Below, piece by piece: positions 46,969-56,218 of a stretch of 64,000 nt of DNA. The stretch lies in contig JAJKFL010000014.1 in assembly GCA_021186555.1 (NCBI GenBank), forward strand, positions 30,086,033 through 30,150,032, given 5' to 3'. The translations under genes were made by a program, and so were the position numbers. Position 1 is the stretch's first letter, and each line of letters begins with the position of its first letter. The DNA is from Reticulitermes speratus (Eukaryota; Arthropoda; Insecta; Blattodea; Rhinotermitidae). The notes under the pieces were generated by a model. The model worked only from the letters and a program-made list of their open reading frames with translations. It searched no databases and was not told the DNA's origin.

Positions 46969-47008
46969 AACGCGGCATTTCGGAAGCTTGCTCCGCTTCC
47001 GTCACCAG
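46969..47008 (-). ncRNA. Mutated hammerhead motif with 6-bp stem II and 3-bp stem III
   Basis: Minus strand: CTGGTGA, C, GGAAGC, eight-nucleotide loop, GCTTCC, GAAA, TGC, C, GCG, TT. Stem II is perfect. Stem III is three pairs (one wobble) with a one-base loop. CTGATGA has become CTGGTGA, changing an invariant A, so activity is doubtful. Not clearly part of class A or B. Confidence 0.5.
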
Positions 47009-47633
47009 GTACAAAATATGAAACCTACTCTGTTTGGCTCATTAGACACAGCTAATCTCTCTGTCCCGGACCGGGAGAAGAAACGTGGTGTTTCACGATG
47101 TAACAACACAACGAGACACAAAAAAAGGGGACGAAGCAATAAGTACATGATCTGTGTCAGTGTTAAAAACGTATGTTTGTCATAAACCTTTAGATTTATC
47201 CATGAGAAGAATGGTTTTCGCAGAAAAATAAATCTAATGATATTGGTGCCGAAAGAAATAACATGATATCTGAGTCGATACAGAGATATTTCAATAATCC
47301 GGTGATACAAACACAATGCGATTATATTCTGATAATACGTCTGAAAGAGCACATGGCATGAGGTAAACACATAGTTTCATTTCACGTTATACTGCGTCAT
47401 CAATCGTCGTATAAAAAAATCGGATAAACGTGCTACGAACCTACAATACCGTTCCATCGATAAAATACTACGGTGGAACAAAAGTCAGATAAAGAGTCTA
47501 AACTGATAAATTTGTCTTCGTATCACGCCGGAAGATAAAGGGAGTGCATGTTTACGTGCGTTAACGAATACAGCAGGCAGCATTGGGCCCTGATAAGCCA
47601 CAGATCGCATGCCATCGGATGGCAGTACTGAAT
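47009..47633. other. No recognisable gene
   Basis: No signature recognised on either strand. Confidence 0.4.
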
Positions 47634-47645
47634 TTATCTCCAGAT

Positions 47646-47889
47646 TTTTATATTATATTTTCTTATATGTACTGTGCATTTTGTCATAAGCTTAAGTTAA
47701 CCAACTAATGCAATTGTGCATTAGTTGGTTTAACTTCACTTATGACAAAATGCACAGTACATATAACATACAATTCGGTGCATTAGTTGGTTTAACTTAA
47801 ACTTATGACAAAATGCACAGTACATATAATATAAAATTCGTTAATGCCCAACAGGCAAAATTAGGTGCATTAGTTGGTTTAACTTAAAC
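47646..47889. mobile_element. Class A-type array of terminal units with 12-bp duplication
   Basis: The exact duplication TTATCTCCAGAT is at 47634-47645 and 47890-47901. Inside are one inverted and two full-plus-partial direct copies of a unit that begins TGCATTAGTTGGTTTAACTT, continues AAACTTATGACAAA and ends ATGCACAGTACATATAATAT. The inverted and first direct copies are back to back (AACTAATGCAATTGTGCATTAG centre). The last copy stops before the ATGCACAGTACATATAAT tail, so the tail is missing on the right edge, as in the other class A elements. No hammerhead core is present. Confidence 0.75.
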
Positions 47890-47901
47890 TTATCTCCAGA
47901 T

Positions 47902-48834
47902 ATCTGAAGAACAGTTATTGGTACTATATGGTTCAATACACACCTAGTTTTATGAACGTTCAATTCAAGAAGTTGCGCGTTAAAACATCCCAAAACCACT
48001 AAATCTTTGCTACAACAAAAATTTTGGCCTTACGTCTCGTAACATCTCAACTCCAGGAATCTGATCCATCAATTTCGACCAATGAATGAGTAATCGGCGT
48101 GCAATTCCTTTATTTCCATGATTTTCTTCGTGTTCTGTATTTCTTATCAGAATGGTCTCCCACCAAGCCGGCTTTTCACATGCATAGGCCTGCGTTTTTA
48201 CCAACAGAGGTTTTGGTTTATATATCCGCGGTTTTTAATGTATGGGTATACGAGAAGTCAGTGGCTTACGCGCCAAAATATCCACATTTGCTGAATATAG
48301 AATTACAGTGACATCCAAAACTGCGATCCGTCCTTTGGTGCCACTTTTTCGACTACTGCCCTTCATAAAAGAAAGAAATAAAGTAAGTCCATAAGATCAT
48401 GCTGTGTGGCCCCCATTATCGTCTTCTTAAAACAGCCGGCCGGGGTTTTATGAAAGTTGACTACACCACACGATACCACACCAACGAACAAATTAATCAG
48501 TAATAACAACACTGAAGGACGCACAAACGTGCAGTGCGCCATTAGCGACATTTAAGGTCCAGAAATTATGAATGGTAGCCGACTAATAAATAGATTAAGT
48601 AATGCAGTTGCTTAAAGTGAGTTAAGAACACCGAATGTGATTTCTTTAATCTAGGCATGGTAACCATGTTTGGATTCTGAGTGGACAGTTCCAAAAGCAG
48701 CACACCGAATTTGCAGTCAGAACAACGTCGAACTCGTCCCTGCAGCCACAAAAAATAGTTCGAAATGTATTTACCGCCATCGTTCTGAAAATGATGTTCC
48801 TAGAGATTCACTCCTCTAATACAGGCAACGGTGG

Positions 48835-48885
<51 letters not shown>

Positions 48886-49239
48886 GGCAAAATGTAATTT
48901 TAAACGTTTCAGAGATAGATAACATTTTCTTTTCTGGACAGCTGTCATGTATCACAGCCATAAGTGTACTGTTGAAGATATCGGAAGTGTCAATACTCAA
49001 CAGAAGTGATAATAACTTAAAGATATGGCAAAATACGCCTGCATAAGCAAACTTTTGCAGGAATGTACATCGCGACTGAATGATCGTACTGTTTCCTTCA
49101 TACGATATCCTTCGCAGGAAGGCATTTTACACGTGGTAATAGCACATTCGGAAATATCGAAATCTCAGATAAAGAGAGTCTAGATCTGTATTAATGGAAG
49201 CAGCATAAACAACGGTTTGATAAACAATGTTAATAATCT
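47902..49239. other. No gene; TA/GA microsatellite
   Basis: (TA)n followed by (GA)n at 48838-48887. No gene recognised. Confidence 0.5.
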
Positions 49240-49974
49240 TTACATCAAAGGCAGCAGGATAAAATGCAGTGGTTACGGGACCCAAACCAAAGTAATGCAG
49301 ATAATCTTAACAATGGAACAAGCGAAGCTAGTAAGCAGTTCAGGAAAGAAAGCAGGGAATATCAGAAAGGCAAAATTAATGAACTTGAAACAAACAATAA
49401 GAATATCACAGACTTGTATAGGGACATCAATGAATTTAAAAAGGGTTGCCAGCCTAGAACTAACATAGTAAAGGATGTGAACGATGATCTGGTTGCAGCC
49501 TCCCACAGTATTCTGAACAGGTGGAAGAATTATCTGTCTCAGTTATTGAACGTACACAGGGTTAATAATGTTAGGAAGACTGAAATACATTCAGCAAAGC
49601 CACTAGTGCCTCAGCCCAGTGCCTCTGAGGTTGAGATGTCTATTTAAAAGCTACAAACACACAAATCACCAGACACTTATCAAATTCCAGCAGAACTGAT
49701 TAACGTAGGAGGTAGGACAATTCGTTCTGAGACCCATAAACTTAATTCTATTTGGAATAAGGAGAAACTGCCTCAGCAGTGAAAGGAGTAAATCATCGTA
49801 CAAGAAGGGTGTTTAAACAGAATGTAGCAATCACCAAGGCGTACCACACTCTTTATCAACTACATACAAAATTCTATCAAGCATCCTTCTGTCAAGGTTA
49901 ACTCCATATGCAAAGGAAATTATTGGGGATCATCAGTGCGGACTTCGACGTAAAATGTCAACTACTGATCATAT

Positions 49975-50158
49975 TTCACAATTTCAAAAGACCAACAAAT
50001 GCACTATATTATCAAGTATTGCTCAATATCCCCTACATATGTTTCGGCTCCAGATAAACCATATGTAGGGGATATTGAACAATACTTGATAATATAGTGC
50101 ATTTGGTCTTTTGAAATTGTGAATTATTATCAAAATGCACGGTGGATATAATGTGAAA
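49975..50158. mobile_element. Class A element inserted in the LINE, hammerhead decayed
   Basis: A 184-bp element with the exact 12-bp duplication TACTGATCATAT (49963-49974 and 50159-50170). Arms of about 65 bp are inverted copies (TTCACAATTTCAAAAGACCA on the left). The right edge alone has the roughly 34-nt tail with ATGCACGGTGGATATAATG ending GTGAAA. The centre keeps GGAGCCGAAACATATGTAGG on the minus strand, i.e. the 3' half of a hammerhead; CTGANGA is missing. Confidence 0.8.
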
Positions 50159-50344
50159 TACTGATCATATATTCTGCATTCGTCAAATACTCGAGAAGAA
50201 ACAGGAATACAATGAGGAAGTGTATCAGCTATTTCCAGACTTCAAGACAGCCTAAGATTCGGTTAAGAGGTCTTTCTTTCTTTCTGTCTTTCTTTCCTTC
50301 TTATTCTGACTTCTTTCTACCTAAAAACTGTATGTGTAGAGGGT

Positions 50345-50553
50345 TATTGTTGCACCTCATCACACTCAACGACACACACACTCGGCAAGACTCCTCAGGA
50401 TGAAGAATCGGCCCGTCGCAGAGACCTCTACCTGACAACACAACACTCACAAGAGACAAACATCCATGCCCCCGGCGGGATTCGAATCCGCAATTCCAGC
50501 AAGCAAACGGCCTTAGACCCACGCCCTAGACTGCGTGGCCACCGGGACCGGCT
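50345..50553 (-). repeat. tRNA-derived SINE, family 2, inserted in the LINE
   Basis: Same head and body as 24532-24740: box B complement GGGATTCGAATCC (about 50477-50489), body GGCATGGATGTTTGTCTC. A tract rich in TTTCT (50271-50300) at its 3' side may be its tail. LINE reading resumes right after it. Confidence 0.8.
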
Positions 50554-50600
50554 AGAAGACAGGCCTTGTATAATATTCTCATTCAGTTTGCACATAGCGT

Positions 50601-52019
50601 ATTTGGGGCCCTCAATTCAACGTGGGATATTTATGCTTCAGTCCCTTGACGAACATGGCGCGGTACCTTACGACCACTTCCAAGCAAAACAACGGTTATT
50701 ATGTAAAACCCTCACTTCAAACACAAACGTTAACAGTAATAAACAGACGAAATGCATGCATACAAATCTTCGTCCTAAGTTATAATCCGACACATCGTGA
50801 GCAATGATGTGGCTTAAAAAGGAATGCTTCAATGCCTGCATTTTGCAATAACCTGTCGTCAGCTACAAGTAAAACGGCGGTCCCTGGAACGCCCACCAAA
50901 ACATTCGCAACACATTCTCCCATGGTATATGACGGACACGTGAGTCATAAGACGGGGTTACTGGCTGTGATATTACACCAACATTTGTCTTGAAAGACTC
51001 TCAAAACACCGTAATCACCGTCAATGACCCTGTAACAGCTAACAAAATTGCATTAAAGAACTCTTTTAACTATTCTGACTTTACAGCAGGATCCCAATTT
51101 CAAGCTACTCGGGGAAGATGGTGGGGAAAAAAGAGACCTGAGAACGCAGTCATAAACACTGTGCACTCCGGGACAGTGATTTGCGTCAGCTGTCTTCAGA
51201 CGCAAAGTTCGTTTATTTTCGTTGTCGTCATCTTTATCCGAGCAAATGGATCAAAAATTAACTCAATGGAGGTCTTTCCTAGTAGATAAAAATTCTCGGA
51301 CCCTCTCCGCGTGTACAGTCTACAGCTTCATTTTGGCCACAGACTGACACGAAGATCCTTCAATATCCCCCTTACCATCAACGGAAGTAGCTAACAAGAG
51401 GAAGCAATCCTTCAGATATTCAAACTGGAATCCAGTCTCTCACCATGCGTGCTACATATCCTGCCAATCTCATCTTCGGGCGTGTTATCAGTCTAATAAT
51501 ATTTGCTTTAAGAATAAACATTATTAAGACCATCTAGAGAAAAATTAACCTATATTTCATTTCGCTCATGAAACAGCAATTTGTCGTAACCCTCCGATAC
51601 ATAATTTTACAGCAGACAGATATACGTGACCGACTATCAATAGGTCAACGTTCAAGCATGTTTTTACGAAAATATAAGGACAAGCAACATTTTTGTGAAC
51701 AAAACATTTGGACAGAAGGTGTGTTTGTAACCCAACTGTCTCGTCATGCGGGAAACTCAGTTTGATGAATTGTGTGGCTTACGACAAACTGCCGTTTCAT
51801 GAGCGATTTAAAGATTCAGTCCGTCCCATGAAGTGAACGTTCCGTCTCCATAATAAAAACCAATAAGTTAATGCTCTATACAGAAACAATCGCTGTTTGT
51901 TCTGAGACTCATAAAAATCACGAAAATACACTCCACTGGCAGAGCAGAATGTGTATACTTACATTAAGACCTGACCAAATTAAATTCAGCCGTTACGTAA
52001 ATGAAGGATTTTATGCGTG
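50601..52019. other. No recognisable gene
   Basis: No signature recognised. The stretch 51310-51500 has vague LINE-like composition but no readable motif. Confidence 0.4.
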
Positions 52020-52290
52020 ATTTCAGGCTTCCGCCGCAGTGTAAATGACATGTGCGCTCTTTTGGGATCTTACGCAGCGTCGAATGGTAGTTTCGTACAG
52101 ACGTTTCGGGGCAAACTATCGGTCCCATCTTCCAAGGGTCAACCAGTCCAAATTCTTCTTGGACAGCTTGACCCTTGGAAGATGGGACCGTTCGGTTGCC
52201 CCGAAACGTCTGTACGAAACTACCATTCGACGCTGCGTAAAATCCCAAAAGAGAGCACATCTCGAGGGATTTGAAGTTCTCACGACAGCG
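52020..52290. repeat. Class B inverted pair with long arms and one-sided tail
   Basis: Arms of about 100 bp at 52045-52150 and 52165-52262 are inverted copies (ACGCAGCGTCGAATGGTAGT and its complement). The left side alone has the tail ATTTCAGGCTTCCGCCGCAG, shared with 26984. Both arms keep CCCCGAAACGTCTG, but the first core piece reads TTGGAAGATGG, not CTGANGA, so both ribozymes are mutated in the same way. The centre has a short AAATTCTTCTTGGAC stretch. Confidence 0.65.
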
Positions 52291-52490
52291 ACTAAAATCT
52301 GTCTTCTGGGATAACGCCGTATGGTTTGGCCGACAGGTACAAACGTTTCAGAGTAACCAGCTCCCTCCATATTCAAGAAAGATCAATGACTCGAACTTTG
52401 ACACTGAAGATGGTGGAAGCGGGTTCTCTCGAACCCTTGGTACCTATACACAGAATTACGCGGCGTCACATACCAAGAAACCGTAATCTT
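52280..52490. repeat. Class B head-to-head pair, degenerate
   Basis: The minus-strand unit (about 52282-52375) has TTGAATATGGAGGGAGC, GAAACGTTTGTACC and the class B tail ending CGTTATCCCAGAAGACAG. The plus-strand unit (about 52395-52485) has CACTGAAGATGGTGGAAG, CGAACCCTTGGTACC and the tail ACGCGGCGTCACATACCAAG. Neither core is intact. Confidence 0.6.
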
Positions 52491-52779
52491 CATGTACATA
52501 AACGTCAGCAGTAAATGTTCATATCACATGCATGCGTCTAACTAGTCACGAGGTGACACATTACAGTTTCGTCTACAGATTACAACTCATCCGTGTATCA
52601 GCCTATGAGCAGGGCCTCCGTATGTGGAGGCGCAATGAACAGTGAATCCGTCAGATGTATGAGCCTATTTAATTCGTCCACAAGCAACTGGGCGTTTTAA
52701 AATTTATGAAAACTGTAAAGGAAATAAGTCTAGTCCTGAGACAGTCTTGACGGACAAATGAACTTCACAATTATTGCTC

Positions 52780-53050
52780 CCCATAGCCGATATTCACATG
52801 CCATTAGGAAGGTTCAGGCAAACCAGGAACGGCTGCAAACTAAATGGTACACATCAGCGTCTGGGTTATGCTGATGATGTTAATATATTGGGCTGAAGCA
52901 TACACTATAGAGAAAAATACAGGTGCTTTAGTGGTCGCTAGTAAGGAGATTGGTCTAGAAGTAAATGCTGAGAAAACTAAGTATATGGTCATGTCTCGAG
53001 ACCAACATGCAGGACAAAATCACAACATAAAGATACTGATACGGGTTCAA
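52780..53050 (+). pseudogene. LINE (RTE-like) polymerase-motif fragment
   Basis: Reads AIRKVQANQE, then LNGTHQRLGYADDVNILG (about 52835-52888, the catalytic YADD box), a stop and frameshift, then KNTGALVVASKEIGLEVNAE and KTKYMVMSRDQHAGQNHNIK (52915-53030). It could be the downstream part of the LINE at 49240-50600, or an independent copy; the 2.2 kb between holds unrelated sequence. Confidence 0.85.
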
Positions 53051-53282
53051 TAAAATGCGGGCAATTTCTTGACTAGCTGAGGATCAGTTAGCTCCGCAGG
53101 AAGGACTCTGATCCATGGAGTTAGTTAGTTAGTCTGCATGCGGAATAAACTCACAAGGTTTAAAAAAATACGTAACTAATGTCCCTATCTTCAACGACTT
53201 CTGCAGTAACTTGCAGAACTAAACCCATAAAAAGCATCACCACTTTTTAAGCTGTGCACGTAAGCCCTAAGATAAAGGTACA

Positions 53283-53578
53283 GGTAAAATTGTTCCTGTG
53301 CACGCTACGAGAGTACATGGGTGACTGAACGTATAGCCTCACCCATTATTGAACTCAGCACTAGATGGAGACGAGTGGTCACTTTCACGCCCCGATCGCT
53401 TCACCCTCAGGGGGAAAAGTCAGCCGTACCCACTGAATAGGAGGTTGGATCGGTCCCAGAACCGGCCTAGACGCCTCGGAGGAGAAAAATCGCTTTCCCC
53501 TGCCGGGAATCGAACCACAATTCCTCGGCTGTCCGGCCCGTAGCCTAGTCACTATACCGACTACGCTGTCCCGGCTCC
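53283..53578 (-). repeat. tRNA-derived SINE, family 1, nearly full
   Basis: Minus strand: head GAGCCGGGACAGCGTAGTCG, box B region GTGGTTCGATTCCC (complement about 53505-53518), body CTAGGCCGGTTCTGGGACCG, CCAACCTCCTATTCAGTGGG and GGGGCGTGAAAGTGACCACT. Its tail GCGTGCACAGGAACAATTTT (complement of 53283-53305) matches the terminal sequence at 43123-43400. Confidence 0.85.
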
Positions 53579-53895
53579 CTCCTAAGCTTTAATAGAATTG
53601 AAAGCGTTTATTTTTGAGCGAACTATGGGTGCAAGTGTCGAGTTTCATTTTTCTCGTTTCTGATCAGGATGAACAGCCTAGCCGGTGAAGGGTTTATAAA
53701 AAATCAGACGTACTTTCAAAGATCAACACTATTCAATCTCTTGCACCTAACAGCAGCGATCCGAAAATTCAAACCCGGGCAAAGCACGCGTTCTGTTCTC
53801 AATTTTTTCCCCCGTAAATTTAAAGCGAAAAATCTAGCAAGCGAATTACCTTAAAGGCCATTCTAGTGGCTGGACATAAAAGTCTGCTTTCTGGT
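53579..53895. other. No recognisable gene
   Basis: No signature recognised. Confidence 0.4.
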
Positions 53896-53942
53896 ATGCA
53901 ATACGTCATCTCATCTTTATTAGATGAGATGACGTATTGCAT
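53896..53942. repeat. 47-nt perfect hairpin
   Basis: ATGCAATACGTCATCTCATC plus T forms a perfect 21-bp arm with its complement, around the 5-nt loop TTATT. Pairing extends three bases further after one mismatch (TGG with CCA). It has no terminal-repeat or family relationship to other elements here. Too perfect and small-looped for a typical microRNA precursor. Confidence 0.7.
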
Positions 53943-54489
53943 TCCAACCACCTGAATAATTCAAACGGCGGGCCTGGTACGTGATGTGTGTGTGTGTTCG
54001 GGAGGCCATGCTAAAATGACGTCACATAACTGTATGATTAACGACGCCATGTTAACATGACTTTTTATTTTACTACACCAGCAGCTCTAAATCTAGGCAG
54101 ATTACTTGAAGCCGCTTGCACTGGATAATATATAAAAGTTGACGAAAATGGAACTCCACCTAAATTAAATTGCAACGCCCTCTAAGGTTATAAATATATT
54201 TTCTGTTCAGGCGTTACTTTCTTTTTATGAAAGGGTCTCCGAGCTCCATGCAAATTCAGACAGACAGTTGTGCAACTGCGCGTTGTGACGCGTCGGTTTG
54301 TCGGCTCATCCGACAGAGGGACTTCATTCACTTCATGTTAGGCGGCGGGGAAATACAACTGTAAAAATATTTGAAACAATGAAGAGCAACACATGGACAT
54401 GTGCCACACAACTGTGTGGGTGTAAGTAATAGTGAGTCACTGCAATATGGGGCAGACTTCACGACAAAGTCAGTACCCCGCAGACTCAA
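53943..54489. other. No recognisable gene
   Basis: No signature recognised. Confidence 0.4.
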
Positions 54490-54665
54490 ACATCTATTAT
54501 GTTACGCCATGTCGACCGGCAAATAGTTACCGACGTTTCGGAGGATCGTAGTGCCTTCGTCTTCAGGGTCGAGCAGTTTAAGATGAGGTAATATGCTCCT
54601 CCGAAACGTCGGTAACTACCCACCAGTATACACAGCGCAACATCCCGTAAGACAGAATCTGTGCG
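54490..54665. repeat. Class B head-to-head pair, one core intact
   Basis: Minus strand 54529-54569: ACC, CTGAAGA, then AAGG with a 9-nt loop against CCTCC (weak stem II with one mismatch), GAAA, CGTC, GGT. The class B tail ATGGCGTAACATAATAG lies outward. The plus-strand partner keeps CTCCGAAACGTCGGT (54597-54612) and the tail TACACAGCGCAACATCCCG, but its first piece is TTTAAGATG. The minus-strand copy could be marginally active. Confidence 0.65.
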
Positions 54666-54906
54666 AACCTCAAATCCTGCTCACCACCCAGTACCTTACA
54701 CAATTACACATATGACTTTACCAACGCAGTGCAACCTTCAAAAATGAGACTTGAGGTTGTCACAGCAGTGACTACGAAGATTGTTGTCATCTGGAATATG
54801 ACGCCGTGCAGTGCGGCAGAAATGCACTGACGTTTAATACGATCCTGCTGCCTCCATCTATTTATATTTTTTTATTCCTTCTACATTTCCATCCTTTTCA
54901 TACATA

Positions 54907-56218
54907 CACAGTCCGACAATTATATAATGAGACTGAGGTTATAGAATAAAACTGGAACAAAAGACTTGAGTACTATCTGTATTTTATTCAAAGTACATCC
55001 CTTCTGCATCGATACAGCGAGTGGCACGATCTAGCAAAGACTGGAACGACCTCTGCGCGTCTTCTTGTGGTATGGCCCGAAGACTCGATGTCACAGCTCC
55101 TTGGATGTCTTGAACATCTTCAAAGAGGCGCCCTTTCAATGGTAACTTCAGTTTGGGGAACAGAAAATAATCACAGGGGGATAAATCAGGGGAGTAAGGC
55201 GGATGATTGAGCACGCACACTTGTTTTTGGGCTAAAAATTCTTGTACAGCAACTGCCCGGTGAACCGGTGCATTGTCGTGAAGAAGAAACCAACTGCCTG
55301 GTGCTGAGTACTCGGGCCGGACACGGCGAATCCTCTTCCATAGGCGTTCCAGAACACTCAAATAAAAACTTCCAGTGACAGTTTGTCCCTGAGGGACAAA
55401 CTGGTGGTGAATAATTCCCTTGCTGTCATAGAAACACACAAGCATTGTCTTCACTTTTGACTTTTGAAAACGAACTTTTTTGCCTTTTGGTGATGCTGGT
55501 GACTTCCATTCAGCACTTTGGCGTTTAGTTGTGGGATCATAGCGAAAACACCAAGTTTCATCCTCTGCTACAATCGAATTCAAGAAAGTTTTATTTCTAT
55601 GAGCAGTTTTAATGATGTCTTTTGCGTACTGAACACGCTCGTGTCTTTGATCATCATTCAATGAATGCGGCACAAACCGGGAAGCGACCTTTCTCTTGCC
55701 CAGGTCTTCCACTAAGATTTGACGAATCGTCTCCCTGTTAACACCAAACTCGTCAGCCATCATTCTCACAGTCACACAACGTTCTTCTTGTATTCGTTCT
55801 CTCACTTTCACAATGAGTCCCTCGTTACGAACAGAAAATGGACGCCCAGGCCTGGCTTCATCTTCAATCGTTTCCACACCACTTTTGAATCGTGCATACC
55901 ACCTGAATATCTGTGCACGAGATAAAGAATTATCCCCATACACTTGTCTCATCAATTTCACAGTCTCAGCTGCAGTTTTCCCGAGTTTAACACAGAATTT
56001 AATGTTCGCTCTCTGCTCCATGCTGCTACTGTGACCGCGTCCTCTCACTACCTACACAACATGGCGCCGTATTTCCCGTCATGCTCAGCGTGGGACGTTG
56101 CGGTGTTGCCAGATTACAGATGAAGGTTGGGCACTTGGATGGCATGCATTGCTTCATAGATGGCACTTCTATCTTGGTCAAAATAAAATCAGTCTCATTA
56201 TATAATTGTCGGACTGTG
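54907..56218 (-). mobile_element. Complete mariner transposon
   Basis: A 1312-bp element flanked by TA on both sides (54905-54906 and 56219-56220). The ends are perfect 30-bp inverted repeats starting CACAGTCCGACAATTATATA (54907-54936 and 56189-56218). It encodes one uninterrupted transposase on the minus strand. No internal deletion, stop or frameshift is seen, so it is a candidate active copy and certainly a recent insertion relative to the other mariners here. It has the same transcriptional orientation as moesin. Confidence 0.95.
54984..56048 (-). CDS. Mariner transposase, DD34D, intact
   Basis: A cut-and-paste transposase of 354 codons, the usual mariner length (about 345). The N-terminal half has two helix-turn-helix regions for end binding (about residues 12-60 and 72-115), joined by a GRP-type linker (GRPFS, 68-72). 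The VPH motif (RFVPHSL, 124-130) follows. The catalytic domain has Asp163 in AEDETW, Asp258 in LLHDNAPVH and Asp293 in YSPDLSPCD, with 34 residues between the last two, so DD34D. The C-terminus is GMYFE. The first ATG at 56048 precedes a second at 56021 (residue 10), which begins MEQRANIKFC and is at least as plausible a start. The TAA stop overlaps an AATAAA signal (complement 54983-54988). Subfamily not assigned. Confidence 0.95.
   Translation of the reverse strand: MRGRGHSSSMEQRANIKFCVKLGKTAAETVKLMRQVYGDNSLSRAQIFRWYARFKSGVETIEDEARPGRPFSVRNEGLIVKVRERIQEERCVTVRMMADEFGVNRETIRQILVEDLGKRKVASRFVPHSLNDDQRHERVQYAKDIIKTAHRNKTFLNSIVAEDETWCFRYDPTTKRQSAEWKSPASPKGKKVRFQKSKVKTMLVCFYDSKGIIHHQFVPQGQTVTGSFYLSVLERLWKRIRRVRPEYSAPGSWFLLHDNAPVHRAVAVQEFLAQKQVCVLNHPPYSPDLSPCDYFLFPKLKLPLKGRLFEDVQDIQGAVTSSLRAIPQEDAQRSFQSLLDRATRCIDAEGMYFE

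Larger units (their letters stand above)
49240..50600 (+). pseudogene. LINE (RTE-like) ORF relic split by two insertions
   Basis: The plus strand carries the region before the reverse transcriptase and the start of the polymerase domain of an RTE-like LINE. 49264-49647 is open and reads WLRDPNQSNADNLNNGTSEA, KINELETNNKNITDLYRDIN, then GCQPRTNIVKDVNDDL and HSILNRWKNYLSQLLNVHRV. After a stop, QIPAELINVGG, LNSIWNKEKLPQQ and IIGDHQCGLRRKMSTTDH follow with frameshifts. A hammerhead-type element (49975-50158) interrupts it. ILEKKQEYNEEVYQLFPDFK follows, then a family 2 SINE. Beyond the SINE the frame resumes as QALYNILIQF (about 50558-50590). The catalytic YADD region is not here. Confidence 0.85.

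Noticed and set aside
53896-53942. microRNA precursor
   Set aside because: Pairing is perfect and the loop is five bases; precursors normally have mismatches and larger loops.
55719-56034. Plus-strand frames within the mariner
   Set aside because: Antisense shadows of the transposase.
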